Shown in pieces: positions 37,135 through 45,622 of a stretch of 64,000 bases of DNA. The translations under genes were made by a program, and so were the position numbers. Every line of letters begins with the position of its first letter. The first letter of the stretch is position 1. The DNA is from Pseudomonas solani (GTDB lineage Bacteria > Pseudomonadota > Gammaproteobacteria > Pseudomonadales > Pseudomonadaceae). Under the pieces are notes generated by a model, which ran no database searches, had not been told where the DNA came from, and was given only the letters and a program-made list of their open reading frames with translations. The stretch lies in assembly GCF_026072635.1 (NCBI RefSeq), contig NZ_AP023081.1, positions 3,840,501-3,904,500 on the forward strand. Direction: 5' to 3'.

Positions 37135-37630
37135 TCCGCCGCCTGCTGCCCCATCCGACCATGAGCCTGCTGCTGTTGCTGGTATGGCTGCTGTTGTCGA
37201 ACTCCATCGCCTTCGGCCACTGGCTGCTGGGTGGCCTGCTCGGGGTGGCCATCCCGCTGCTGTGCAACCCGCTGATGATCGACCGCCCCGGGAGTGGCAC
37301 CCGACCCGTCTGGGGCGTTTCGTGCTGCTGGTGATGTGGGACATCCTGGTGGCCAACTTCCAGGTCGCGCGCCAGACCCTCGGCCCGCTGGAGCGGCTGC
37401 GCCCGGCCTTCGTCGAGGTGCCCATCGACCTGGACGACGAGATGGCCATCAGCATCCTGGTGTGCGTGGTTTCGCTGACCCCGGGCTCGGTCTCCGCCGA
37501 CCTCTCGGCCGACCGCCGGACCTTGCTCGTGCACGCCCTGGACGTCCCGGACGACGCCGCGCTGATCGCCGAGATCAAGTCGCGCTACGAGGCGCCCCTG
37601 AAGGAGGTCTTCCCATGCTCGCCTACGTGA
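37131..37630 (+). pseudogene. mnhE: Na+/H+ antiporter subunit E, frameshifted as sequenced
   Basis: N-terminal 55 residues (RLLPHPTMSLLLLLVWLLLSN...NPLMIDRP) read in the frame starting at 37131, which stops at 37334. The rest (RLGRFVLLVMWDILVANFQVA ... VVSLTPGSVSADLS ... RYEAPLKEVF) continues in the -1 frame to 37630. One extra base near the CCCC/GGG run at 37286-37292 would give a single 166-aa MnhE of normal length. Probably a base-calling error, since flanking subunits are intact. Overlaps mnhD by 4 nt and mnhF by 16 nt. Confidence 0.88.
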
Positions 37631-37884
37631 TCCCGCTGTGCCTCGTGCTGCTGGTCATCGCCCTGCTGCTGACCCTGGCACGCCTGGTGCGCGGCCCCTG
37701 CCTGCCCGACCGGGTGCTGGCCCTGGACACCCTCTACGTCAACGCCATCGCCCTGCTCATGCTGCTGGGCATCTGGCAGGGCACCAACCTCTACTTCGAA
37801 GTGGCGCTGCTGATCGCCGTGCTCGGCTTCGTCGGCACCGTGGCGGTGGCCAAGTACATGTTGCGAGGAGACATCATCGAATGA
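37615..37884 (+). CDS. mnhF: Na+/H+ antiporter subunit F
   Basis: 89 aa with three TM helices. ARLVRGPCLPDRVLALDTLYVNAIALLMLLGI is the MnhF/PhaF family core. AAGGAGG lies 7-12 bp upstream of the ATG at 37615, inside the 3' end of mnhE. Stop overlaps mnhG by ATGA. Confidence 0.92.
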   Translation: MLAYVIPLCLVLLVIALLLTLARLVRGPCLPDRVLALDTLYVNAIALLMLLGIWQGTNLYFEVALLIAVLGFVGTVAVAKYMLRGDIIE

Positions 37885-38228
37885 ACGCCGAGCCCCTGGC
37901 CCTGTGGGTCGAGATCCTCATCTCGCTATTCCTCCTGCTCGGCGCCGCCTTCGTGCTGATCGGCGCCATCGGCCTGTTCCGCCTCCCGGACTTCTTCATG
38001 CGCCTGCACGGGCCGACCAAGGCCACCACCCTGGGTGTCGGCAGCCTGGTGGTGGCCTCGCTGATCTACTTCTCGGCTACCCGCGAGGGGCTCAGCGTGC
38101 ATGAGCTGCTGATCAGCCTGTTCCTCTTCATCAGCGCCCCGGTCAGCGCCTACATGCTGGCCAAGGCGGCGGTGCTGCAGCAGCTGCCGCTGACCCGCAA
38201 GACCCGCGGCAAACCCTGGGAGCAGTAA
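37881..38228 (+). CDS. mnhG: Na+/H+ antiporter subunit G
   Basis: 115 aa with three TM helices; AIGLFRLPDFFMRLHGPTKATTLGVGSLVVAS is the family signature. Last gene of the six-gene antiporter operon; GAGGAG of the mnhF 3' end precedes its ATG. Confidence 0.92.
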   Translation: MNAEPLALWVEILISLFLLLGAAFVLIGAIGLFRLPDFFMRLHGPTKATTLGVGSLVVASLIYFSATREGLSVHELLISLFLFISAPVSAYMLAKAAVLQQLPLTRKTRGKPWEQ

Positions 38229-38303
38229 CAGTTTCATCGCCCCGCTGTGCCTGTCGCGACGCCGTCCTGGCGCCTAGACTTGGGTTTTCCCCGGAGGCAG
38301 TCG

Positions 38304-39209
38304 ATGGCGCAGCAAGGTCGTTGGGTGGCGGTCGCCTGCCTGGTGCTGGCCATGGCCCTGTGGGGCAGTTCCTTCATCGCCCTCAAGCTGGCCTTCCGCG
38401 AGGTCGCGCCCATGTGGGTGATCTTCGCGCGCATGGCCCTGGGCAGCCTGATCTTCCTGCTCGCCTGGCGCTGGCGCGGTGACTGCGATCCGCGGCCTGG
38501 CGACTGGAAATACTTCCTTGGCCTGGCCGCCTGCGAACCCTGCCTGTACTTCATCTTCGAAGCCCTGGCCCTGCAGCACACCAGCGCCGCCCAGGCGGGC
38601 ATGATCACCGCGCTGCTGCCCCTGCTGGTGGCCGTCGGCGCCTACGTCTTCCTCCGTGAACGCATCACCCGCACCACCCTGGCGGGCTTTCTCCTGGCGG
38701 TGGCCGGTGCGGTGTGGCTGAGCCTGGCCAGCGAGGCGGACCCCCACGCCTCGGCGCCCCTGCTGGGCAACTTCTACGAATTCCTCGCCATGGTCTGCGC
38801 CACCGGCTACACCCTGCTGCTCAAGCACCTGTCGGCGCGCTATTCGGTGTTCCTGCTGACGGCGATGCAGGCCTTCATCGGCGCGCTGTTCTTCCTGCCG
38901 GTGGCGGCGCTCTCGGCGCCGCTGCCCGAAGCGCCCAGCGCGCTGGCCATCGGCGCCATGGTCTACCTGGGCGTGGTCGTCACCGTCGGCGCCTATGGCC
39001 TGTACAACTTCGGGGTGGGCCGCCTGCCGGCCAGCCAGGCGTCGGGGTTCATCAACCTGATTCCGGTGTTCACCCTGATCTTCGCCATGCTCCTGCTGGA
39101 TGAGCGCCTCAGCCCCATGCAGCTGGGCGCTGCCGCCCTGGTGTTCGCCGGGGTGGCCCTGAGCCAATGGCGCAATGCTCCGCCGGCCCCCGCCGGCATC
39201 CTGGATTGA
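38304..39209 (+). CDS. EamA/DMT family transporter
   Basis: 301 aa with about ten TM helices in two EamA repeats (ALWGSSFIALKLAF in repeat 1; MVCATGYTLLLKHLSARYSVF and GVVVTVGAYGLYNFGVGRLPASQASGFINLIPVFTLIFA in repeat 2). Drug/metabolite-type efflux permease, substrate unknown. CGGAGG upstream fits ATG 38304. The following PLP-enzyme gene is 12 bp away, so the two may be cotranscribed; an amino-acid or cysteine-linked substrate is conceivable. Confidence 0.8.
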   Translation: MAQQGRWVAVACLVLAMALWGSSFIALKLAFREVAPMWVIFARMALGSLIFLLAWRWRGDCDPRPGDWKYFLGLAACEPCLYFIFEALALQHTSAAQAGMITALLPLLVAVGAYVFLRERITRTTLAGFLLAVAGAVWLSLASEADPHASAPLLGNFYEFLAMVCATGYTLLLKHLSARYSVFLLTAMQAFIGALFFLPVAALSAPLPEAPSALAIGAMVYLGVVVTVGAYGLYNFGVGRLPASQASGFINLIPVFTLIFAMLLLDERLSPMQLGAAALVFAGVALSQWRNAPPAPAGILD

Positions 39210-39221
39210 GAAGAGGCTGAC

Positions 39222-40316
39222 ATGAACGACCCCCGCACCTGGACCCAGGAAGCCATCCGCATCATCGAGGCGGACTTCCAGCGCAGTGCCGACACCCACC
39301 TGATCCCCCTGCCGCTTCCCGGCCTGCCGGGCATCGAGCTGTACTTCAAGGACGAGTCGAGCCACCCCACCGGTAGCCTCAAGCACCGGCTGGCGCGCTC
39401 GCTGTTCCTCTATGCCCTGTGCAACGGCTGGCTCAGGGCCGGCGCGCCGGTGATCGAGGCGTCCAGCGGCTCGACGGCGATCTCCGAAGCCTATTTCGCC
39501 CGCCTGCTGGGGTTGCCCTTCATCGCCGTGATGCCCGCCACCACCTCGCCGGAGAAGATCGCCCAGATCGCCTTCTACGGCGGCAAGAGCCACCTGGTGA
39601 ACGACCCGACGCAGATCTACGCCGAGTCCGAGCGCCTGGCCCGCGAGAGCGGCGGCCACTTCATGGACCAGTTCACCTACGCCGAGCGCGCCACCGACTG
39701 GCGGGCCAACAACAACATCGCCGAGTCGATCTTCCAGCAGATGCGCCACGAGCATTTCCCCGAGCCGGCCTGGCTGGTCTCCAGCCCCGGCACCGGTGGC
39801 ACCCTGGCGACCCTGGGCCGCTACGTGCGCTATCGCCAGCACTGCACCCGGGTGTTCTGCGCCGACGCCGAGCGCTCGGTGTTCTTCGACAGCTACCGCA
39901 GTGGCGACCGCAGCCTGACCCTGGAGCTGGGGTCGCGCATCGAGGGCATCGGCCGTCCCCGGGTGGAGGCCTCCTTCCTGCCCCAGGTGATCGATGCCAT
40001 GGCCAAGGTGCCCGATGCCCTGTCCCTGGCCGCCATGCACTACCTGGCCCAGCGCCTGGGCCGCCGCGTGGGCGGCTCCAGTGGCACCAACCTGGTGGGT
40101 GCATTGCTGGTGGGGCTGCGTATGGTCGCGGCGGGGGAGAAGGGCTCGGTGGTGGCGATCCTCTGCGATGGCGGCGAGCGCTACGCCACCACCTATTACG
40201 ACGACGCCTGGCTGCAGTCCCAGGGCTACACCCTGGAGCCCCTGGTGGCGGCCATCGCCGCCTGCGCGGAGCAAGGTGCGGCCTTGCCCGATTCGATCCA
40301 GGTGGCGGGCCTGTGA
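39222..40316 (+). CDS. PLP-dependent cysteine synthase/desulfhydrase-like enzyme
   Basis: 364 aa, fold-type II PLP enzyme. Schiff-base Lys54 in TGSLKHR; the substrate-binding loop EASSGSTAISEAY; the phosphate loop SSPGTGGTLATLGRY; C-terminal SGTN/LCDGGERY. The layout resembles L-cysteine desulfhydrase Cds1 and cysteine synthase relatives rather than a standard CysK/CysM because of the longer C-terminus. Likely makes or breaks L-cysteine, but the exact reaction is uncertain. Stop overlaps the GNAT start (GTGA). Confidence 0.75.
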   Translation: MNDPRTWTQEAIRIIEADFQRSADTHLIPLPLPGLPGIELYFKDESSHPTGSLKHRLARSLFLYALCNGWLRAGAPVIEASSGSTAISEAYFARLLGLPFIAVMPATTSPEKIAQIAFYGGKSHLVNDPTQIYAESERLARESGGHFMDQFTYAERATDWRANNNIAESIFQQMRHEHFPEPAWLVSSPGTGGTLATLGRYVRYRQHCTRVFCADAERSVFFDSYRSGDRSLTLELGSRIEGIGRPRVEASFLPQVIDAMAKVPDALSLAAMHYLAQRLGRRVGGSSGTNLVGALLVGLRMVAAGEKGSVVAILCDGGERYATTYYDDAWLQSQGYTLEPLVAAIAACAEQGAALPDSIQVAGL

Positions 40317-40831
40317 GCCTGGATGACGGCGTGCAGCTGCGCACCGCGCGGGCTGGGGATATCGAGGCGATGGCCGCCTTCATCTTCGAGCACGGCCCCA
40401 ACCCCTGGAATTTCCTCCCGGAAGACGAAGTGCACGAGCACTTGGCCGGTATCGCCGATGGCCGCGTGCAGGCATTGCTGGCCGAGGAGCGAGGCTTGCT
40501 GGCCGGCTTCATCACCTTCTACTTCAGCACCGGCTTCGCCGAGCACCAGGAGGCCGGCCGTGGCGATTCGTCCCGCGCCTATGTCTGCGAGGCGGTGGTG
40601 CACCGCGAGTTGGCCGGGCGCGGCCTGGGCTCGCGCATGCTGCGGGCAGTGGTCGAGCGCCTGGCGGAGCAGGGCGTGGGGGATGTCTATATCGAGCGTC
40701 ACGAAGAGAACGCGGGCTCGGCAGGGATGATGCGTAAGGCGGGCTTCCGCGAGGTGCGCACCTTCGATGACCCGCAGCGCCGTGCCACCGGTTCGCGGCG
40801 CACGACGCTCTGTCACCTGCGGCTGGACTGA
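40313..40831 (+). CDS. GNAT family N-acetyltransferase
   Basis: 172 aa. Acetyl-CoA loop VVHRELAGRGLGSRMLRAVVERL (R-x-x-G-x-G/A) and the C-terminal HEENAGSAGMMRKAGFREV. Start is a GTG overlapping the PLP gene stop (GTGA), no ATG fits. The coupling suggests the acceptor is an amino compound made or used by the PLP enzyme; unproven. Convergent with the GAPDH gene with only 3 bp between stops. Confidence 0.82.
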   Translation: MSLDDGVQLRTARAGDIEAMAAFIFEHGPNPWNFLPEDEVHEHLAGIADGRVQALLAEERGLLAGFITFYFSTGFAEHQEAGRGDSSRAYVCEAVVHRELAGRGLGSRMLRAVVERLAEQGVGDVYIERHEENAGSAGMMRKAGFREVRTFDDPQRRATGSRRTTLCHLRLD

Positions 40832-40834
40832 GGC

Positions 40835-41832
40835 TCAGCGCTCCAGCCAGGCCAGCATCACGTCCAGCATGCGGTTGGCGAAGGCCCATTCGTTGTCGTA
40901 CCAGGCCAGCACCTTGACCAGTTCGCCCTGCACGCGGGTGTGGGCGAGGTCCGCCACGCAGGACACCGGGTGGCCATTGAAGTCCACGGACACCAAGGCC
41001 TCTTCGTTGCACTCCATCACCCCCGCAGGCATGCGCGCGGCCCTTCGCGCAGGGCGGCGTTGACCGCCTCGCGGGTGGCCGGGCGCTCGGCGATGAAGCT
41101 CAGGTCCACCAGCGATACGTTGGGCGTCGGCACCCGCACCGCCATGCCGTCCAGGCGCCCGGCCAGCTCGGGGATGACCAGGCCGATGGCCCGCGCCGCC
41201 CCGGTGGCGGTGGGGATCATCGACAGGGCGGCGGCGCGGGCGCGGTAGAGATCGTCGTGGGTCTTGTCCAGCAGGTTCTGGTCGTTGGTGTAGGCGTGCA
41301 CCGTGGTCACCAGGCCGCTGCGGATGCCGAATGCCTGGTGCAGCACCTGGGCCAGGGGCGCCAGGCAGTTGGTGGTGCAGGAGGCGTTGGAAACGATGCG
41401 CTGCTCGCCCAGCAGCCCATGGTTGACGCCGTAGACCAGGGTCAGGTCGGCGCTGTCCAGCGGGTGGGAGAGCAGCACCCGGGGGGCGCCGGCGGCGAGG
41501 TGGCGTTCCACCTGTTCGCGGCTCTTCATGCGGCCGGAGCATTCCACCACCAGGTCCACGCCCAGCTCGCTCCAGGGCAGGCGTACCGGGTCGCTCTGGG
41601 CGAGCAGGCGGATGGACTGCAGGCCGATGTCCATGCAGTCGCCGTTGAGCTTCACGGGGCAGGCGAAGCGGCCGAAGGTGGAGTCGAAGCGGGTCAGGTG
41701 GGCGAGGGTGGTGGCGTCGCCGAGGTCGTTGATCGCCTCGATCCGTACGCGGGCGTCGAGGCCCCGTTCGAAGAGGGCGCGGACCAGGGCGCGGCCGATG
41801 CGGCCATATCCGTTCAATGCGATGCGCAGCAT
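40835..41832 (-). pseudogene. gap: Glyceraldehyde-3-phosphate dehydrogenase-like gene, frameshifted as sequenced
   Basis: First ~265 residues read from ATG complement 41830-41832: Rossmann GYGRIGR (9-14 region), AINDLGD, catalytic Cys152 in SNASCTTNC, HAYTNDQN. The frame then fails at a GGG run (complement 41041-41043) and runs into a stop at 41017-41019; the remaining C-terminus (MECNEEALVSVDFNGHP ... WYDNEWAFANRMLD) continues one base off. Restoring one G gives 332 aa, full family length. Belongs to the GAPDH/Epd family but is a third-type paralogue; direction and cofactor unclear. Probably sequencing error. Confidence 0.85.
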
Positions 41833-41846
41833 GTCGTTCTCCTTGT

Positions 41847-41864
41847 GCTTGTCCATGGACAAGC
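41847..41864. promoter_or_regulatory. Perfect 18-bp palindrome just upstream of the GAPDH start
   Basis: GCTTGTCCATGGACAAGC, centred 23 bp before the ATG. Good candidate operator. The TTGT-N6-ACAA core resembles the HexR site (TTGT-N7/8-ACAA) used in Pseudomonas for zwf/edd/gap, but the spacing differs, so assignment is inference. Confidence 0.55.
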
Positions 41865-41934
41865 TTAGGAGGTCGCCGCCGGTGGCGCGCCCCGACCGCC
41901 CGGTTATGGCGGCCGAGTGTGCAGCGGGAAAGCG

Positions 41935-41956
41935 GCCCGGCCGGGGTCGGCCGGGC
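41935..41956 (-). terminator. GC-rich hairpin after the COG3650-like lipoprotein gene
   Basis: Nine-base arms GCCCGGCCG (41935-41943) and CGGCCGGGC (41948-41956), GGGT loop. On the minus strand it is followed by CGCTTTCCC, a weak T-run. Confidence 0.5.
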
Positions 41957-41962
41957 AGGGGA

Positions 41963-42625
41963 TCACTCGTTGCGCGAGCCGCCGAAGTAGGCGCAGCCAC
42001 GCAGGGGCTTGCCGTCCAGGCGCAATTCGGCGGTCAGGTGCTGCACCGAGCCGCTCATGGCGTCGACGCAGCGCTGCGGGGCGACCCAGAGCTCCACGCG
42101 CTTGCCGTTGGCTTCGCTGGTGAGGTTGAAGCGGCCGTCGGGCAGCTGTTCTTCCATGTAGGGCAGGGCGACGGGCTCCTGGCCGAGCTGCTCCAGCACC
42201 AGGCCCTTGGCGTTGACGTTGATGTTCCACTCCGGCTCGTGGCCGCTGGCGCGCAGCAGCAGGCGCTTGAAGTTGAGGTCTTCGCAGCCGTGGCCTTCGC
42301 GCTGTAGGCGATAAAGCTGGGTGACGTCCATCTGGCCGTCGGCGCCCTTGCTGGCGCCGAGGTTGCCGCGCAGGTCGACGAATAGCGGGCCGGGGCCATC
42401 GTCCAGCAGGGTGGCGGCTTCCTGGAGGATGCCGGTGGCGCCGCTGTCGGCGACCACGAAGCGGCGCTGCTCGGAGCAGGGGCGGAACAGCAGGTGGCCG
42501 GCGTCGGCGCTCAGCTCACCCTGGGTGCGTGGCGCCAGGGGCGCGGGTGCGTCTTCGGTGGCGAGCATCTGGCAGCCGGCGAAGAGGGGGAGCAGACTGA
42601 AAAGCAGTGGACGGACAACGCGCAT
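41963..42625 (-). CDS. Predicted lipoprotein, COG3650-like
   Basis: 220 aa. Lipobox LFAGC with Cys18, then two extracytoplasmic beta-domains. FRPCSEQRRF (~47-56) and a C-terminal Cys pair (PQRCVD, RGCAYFG) are typical of this Pseudomonas lipoprotein type, in which META-like or lysozyme-inhibitor-like modules occur. Function unknown. Between the GAPDH gene and the DUF488 gene. Confidence 0.65.
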   Translation of the reverse strand: MRVVRPLLFSLLPLFAGCQMLATEDAPAPLAPRTQGELSADAGHLLFRPCSEQRRFVVADSGATGILQEAATLLDDGPGPLFVDLRGNLGASKGADGQMDVTQLYRLQREGHGCEDLNFKRLLLRASGHEPEWNINVNAKGLVLEQLGQEPVALPYMEEQLPDGRFNLTSEANGKRVELWVAPQRCVDAMSGSVQHLTAELRLDGKPLRGCAYFGGSRNE

Positions 42626-42695
42626 CGGTGGGCCTCCTGAAGGGAGCGGCCACGTTACCGGGGCGCATCGGTGATCTCAAGGGCGGGGAAGCAGG

Positions 42696-43091
42696 ATGAT
42701 CCAGTGCAGGCGGGTGTACGAGGAGAAGCGGGACGACGACGGCCAGCGGGTGCTGGTGGACCGGCTGTGGCCCCGGGGCTGCCGCAAGGAGGCGCTGGGG
42801 CTCGACGCCTGGTTGCGCGAGGTGGCGCCTTCGGCCGAGCTGCGCCGGGACTTCTGCCACGATCCGGCGCTGTTCGAGGAGTTCCGCCTGCGCTATCGCG
42901 GTGAGCTGGCGGCCCACCCCGAGCATTGGCAGGGGCTGCTGCAGATGGCTCGGCAGGGCACCCTCACGCTGCTGTTCGCCGCCCGCGAGGAGCAGGCCAA
43001 CAACGCCCGGGTGCTGGCCGAGTTCCTCGAGGAGGAACTGGACCGCGAAGGCCCGTCCAGCTCGCCGGTGTGTTACGCCGGCGAGGCTTGA
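42696..43091 (+). CDS. DUF488 family protein
   Basis: 131 aa. The N-terminal VYEEKRDDDGQRVLVDRLWPRG is diagnostic of DUF488 (YeaO-like). A short small-protein fold of unknown function with conserved Arg/Trp; some members are near stress or redox genes. Ribosome site GGGGAAG upstream of the ATG. Convergent with the SDR gene (stops 3 bp apart). Confidence 0.8.
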   Translation: MIQCRRVYEEKRDDDGQRVLVDRLWPRGCRKEALGLDAWLREVAPSAELRRDFCHDPALFEEFRLRYRGELAAHPEHWQGLLQMARQGTLTLLFAAREEQANNARVLAEFLEEELDREGPSSSPVCYAGEA

Positions 43092-43094
43092 GCC

Positions 43095-43694
43095 TTACCA
43101 GACGCGGTACACCTGGCCGGTCTGCGCGCCCTCGGCGCTCTTCGCATAGGCCAGGGCGGCGACGGCGGCCGGCACGGCTTTGTAGCCACGGAAGAAGGGG
43201 CCGTAGGAGGGCAGGGCCTCTTCGATCACCGTGGGGCTGACGCTGTTGATGCGCAGTCCGCGGGGCAGCTCGATGGCGGCGCTTTTCACGAAGCTGTCGA
43301 GGGCACCGTTGACCATGCTCGCCGAGGAGCCGGCGCGGATCGGGTCGTCGCTGAGCACGCCCGAGGTGAGGGTGAAGGAGGCGCCGTCGTTGGCGAACTC
43401 GCGGCCGATCAGCACCAGGTTCACCTGGCCCATCAGCTTGTCCGCCAGGCCCACGGCGAACTGCGCCTCGCCCATTTCCGCCAGCGCGCCGAAGTGCACC
43501 TTGCCGGTGGCGCTGATCAGTGCGTCGAAGCGGCCGGTCTGCTCGAACAGGCGGTGGATCGACGCGGCGTCGCGGATGTCCACCTGGAAGTCGCCGCTGC
43601 TGTGGCCGACGCGGATGATCTCGTGGCGTTCCTTGAGCTCGTTGTCGATGGCCTGGCCGATGGTGCCGCTGGCGCCGATGAGGATGATCTTCAT
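43095..43694 (-). CDS. Short-chain dehydrogenase (PA1066-like)
   Basis: 199 aa, atypically short SDR. Dinucleotide loop GASGTIG (7-13); SATGKVHFG with Ser-Ala-Thr at the NNAG-like position; LTSGVLSDDPIR; INSVSPTVIEE. The canonical YxxxK pair is not obvious, as in other members of this NAD(P)-binding subgroup. Divergent from a LysR gene; regulation by that LysR in the shared 115-bp promoter region is likely. Confidence 0.8.
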   Translation of the reverse strand: MKIILIGASGTIGQAIDNELKERHEIIRVGHSSGDFQVDIRDAASIHRLFEQTGRFDALISATGKVHFGALAEMGEAQFAVGLADKLMGQVNLVLIGREFANDGASFTLTSGVLSDDPIRAGSSASMVNGALDSFVKSAAIELPRGLRINSVSPTVIEEALPSYGPFFRGYKAVPAAVAALAYAKSAEGAQTGQVYRVW

Positions 43695-43809
43695 GGGTTC
43701 GATTCCTGCGTGTGTGGATGACTGAAGCCAGTGTAGAGTCGCTTTTGTTGTCGATAATCCAGACAATCGGAAACCTGTGGTTCTCATATGGAAACAGTGA
43801 GGGGCTCCC

Positions 43810-44724
43810 ATGAGCGAGATGGATGACCTGGCGGCCTTCGCCGTTCTGCTGGAGGCGGGCAGCTTCACCCGCGCCGCCGAGCGCCTGGGCTGCAGCAAGG
43901 GGCAGTTGTCCAAGCGCATGCGCCAGCTGGAGCAGGGCCTCGGCGCCACCCTGCTGCATCGCACCACGCGACGGCTGGACCTTACCGCCGCCGGCGCCGC
44001 GCTGCTGCCCGAGGCCCAGGCGCTGCTGGCCCAGGCCACTCGGGCGCGCCAGGCGGTGCAGCGCCTGCAGGAAGACATCAGTGGGCGGGTGCGCATCACG
44101 GTGCCGGTGTCCCTGGGCGAGACCTTCTTCGATGCGCTGTTGCTGGAGTTCACCCGCCGTCATCCCGACGTGCGGGTGGAGCTGGACCTGAGCAACAGCT
44201 ACCGCGACCTGGTGGGGGAGGGCTATGACCTGGGGGTGCGCTCCGGTCCGCACCTGGACGAGCGCCTGGTGGCGCGGCCGCTGTTCTCCCTGGAGGAGAT
44301 CACCTGCGCCGCGCCCGCGTACCTGGCCCGCCATGGCGAGCCCCAGGCACCGGCGGACCTGGCCGGGCACCAGTGCCTGCTCAACACCCATTACGCCGGC
44401 TTTGAAGAATGGCTCTACCACCGCCAGCACCAGCTGGAGCGGGTCAGCGTGGCCGGCAACCTGGCGAGCAATCACTACAGCCTGCTGAAGAAGGCGGCGT
44501 TGTCCGGGGCCGGCATCGCCCGGCTGCCGTCCTACATGTTGCATGACGAACTGGCCGATGGGCGCCTGGTGTGGCTGCTGCGTGGCTACCAGACACGGCA
44601 GTCACCGGTGTTCCTCGTGCATCCCTTCCAGGGCGGCCTGCCCCGGCGCACCCAGGTGCTGATGGATTACCTGCTGGACTGGTTCGAGCGCAGCCGTCGG
44701 GCGCTGGACAGGTTGGGGCTGTAG
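43810..44724 (+). CDS. LysR family transcriptional regulator (PA1067-like)
   Basis: 304 aa. N-terminal winged HTH (1-60: MDDLAAFAVLLEAGSFTRAAERLGCSKGQLSKRMRQLE...LL-RTTRRLDLT) and a periplasmic-binding-like effector domain (~90-290). GAGG before ATG 43810. Divergent to the SDR gene and probably its regulator; the effector is unknown. Confidence 0.87.
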   Translation: MSEMDDLAAFAVLLEAGSFTRAAERLGCSKGQLSKRMRQLEQGLGATLLHRTTRRLDLTAAGAALLPEAQALLAQATRARQAVQRLQEDISGRVRITVPVSLGETFFDALLLEFTRRHPDVRVELDLSNSYRDLVGEGYDLGVRSGPHLDERLVARPLFSLEEITCAAPAYLARHGEPQAPADLAGHQCLLNTHYAGFEEWLYHRQHQLERVSVAGNLASNHYSLLKKAALSGAGIARLPSYMLHDELADGRLVWLLRGYQTRQSPVFLVHPFQGGLPRRTQVLMDYLLDWFERSRRALDRLGL

Positions 44725-44741
44725 AGGGCTCCTGCTCAGCC

Positions 44742-44771
44742 TGGGTTTCGCTGCGCTCTACCCATCCTACG
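44742..44771. repeat. REP-like 30-mer, copy near the bra operon terminator
   Basis: A 30-base sequence beginning TGGGTTTCGCTGCG and ending CCCATCCTACG recurs at 54079-54108 with one mismatch; TGGGT and ACCCA are inverted within it. Both copies are just after the ends of plus-strand genes, in convergent intergenic spaces. Confidence 0.6.
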
Positions 44772-44878
44772 TCTGAGAAACCCAGCGCAGAGGGGCCGGG
44801 CAGTGCGATGTCGGGCCTCGCTGCGCTCGGCGCCAACCTGCGGTGCGGCTCCCGGCCCTTGTTTCCGGCACCAATGAA

Positions 44879-44899
44879 AACGGCCCGAAAGGGGCCGTT
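44879..44899 (-). terminator. Terminator after the bra operon (end of braG)
   Basis: Eight-base arms AACGGCCC (44879-44886) and GGGCCGTT (44892-44899); on the minus strand the stem is followed by TTC after braG. Confidence 0.7.
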
Positions 44900-44917
44900 G
44901 TCGTATTGCAGCGGGGA

Positions 44918-45619
44918 TCAGCCGCCCAGGTAGGCGTCGCGCACCTTGGGGTCGGTGAGCAGCGCTTCGCCAGTGCCTTGCATGACGATGCGACCGTTCT
45001 CCAGCACGTAGCCGCGGTCGGCGAGCTTGAGCGCCTGGTTGGCGTTCTGCTCGACGAGGAACACGGTCACGCCATCACGGCGCAGCTGTTCGATGATGTC
45101 GAAGATCTGCTGGATGATGATCGGCGCCAGGCCCAGGGACGGCTCGTCGAGCAGCAGCAGTTGCGGCTTGCTCATCAGCGCGCGGCCGATGGCGAGCATC
45201 TGCTGTTCGCCACCGGACATGGTGCCGGCGCGCTGCTCGAAGCGTTCCTTGAGGCGCGGGAAGAGGCCGAGGATCTTGTCCATCTGCTCGTCGTAATCAC
45301 CCTTGGGCGTGAAGAAACCGCCCATGGCCAGGTTCTCCTCGACGGTCAGGCGGGCGAACACGCGGCGGCCTTCCGGCACCACCGCGATGCTCTTGCGCAT
45401 GATGTCGCTCGATTCCTGGCCGACCAGTTCCTCGCCCAGGTAGCGGATGCTGCCGCTGGCGGCGCGCGGCGAGCCGCAGAGGGTCATCAGCAGGGTCGAC
45501 TTGCCAGCACCGTTGGCGCCGATCAGGGTGACGATCTCGCCCTTGCTCACTTCCATGCTGACGTCGTGCAGCGCCTGGACCTTGCCGTAGAAGGTGGAAA
45601 CCTTGTCGAAACTCAGCAT
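44918..45619 (-). CDS. braG: High-affinity branched-chain amino acid ABC transporter ATPase BraG
   Basis: 233-aa ABC ATPase (LivF type). Walker A GANGAGKST (~34-42), signature MSGGEQQMLAIGRALM, Walker B LLLDEPSLGLAP, and a C-terminal EQNANQAL. Pairs with BraF to power leucine/isoleucine/valine import. It starts 3 bp after braF ends and closes the bra operon. Confidence 0.95.
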   Translation of the reverse strand: MLSFDKVSTFYGKVQALHDVSMEVSKGEIVTLIGANGAGKSTLLMTLCGSPRAASGSIRYLGEELVGQESSDIMRKSIAVVPEGRRVFARLTVEENLAMGGFFTPKGDYDEQMDKILGLFPRLKERFEQRAGTMSGGEQQMLAIGRALMSKPQLLLLDEPSLGLAPIIIQQIFDIIEQLRRDGVTVFLVEQNANQALKLADRGYVLENGRIVMQGTGEALLTDPKVRDAYLGG

Positions 45620-45622
45620 GGC

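Noticed and set aside
38274..40274. Long minus-strand ORF antisense to the EamA and PLP-enzyme genes
   Set aside because: Spans two real genes in the opposite direction and has no domain.
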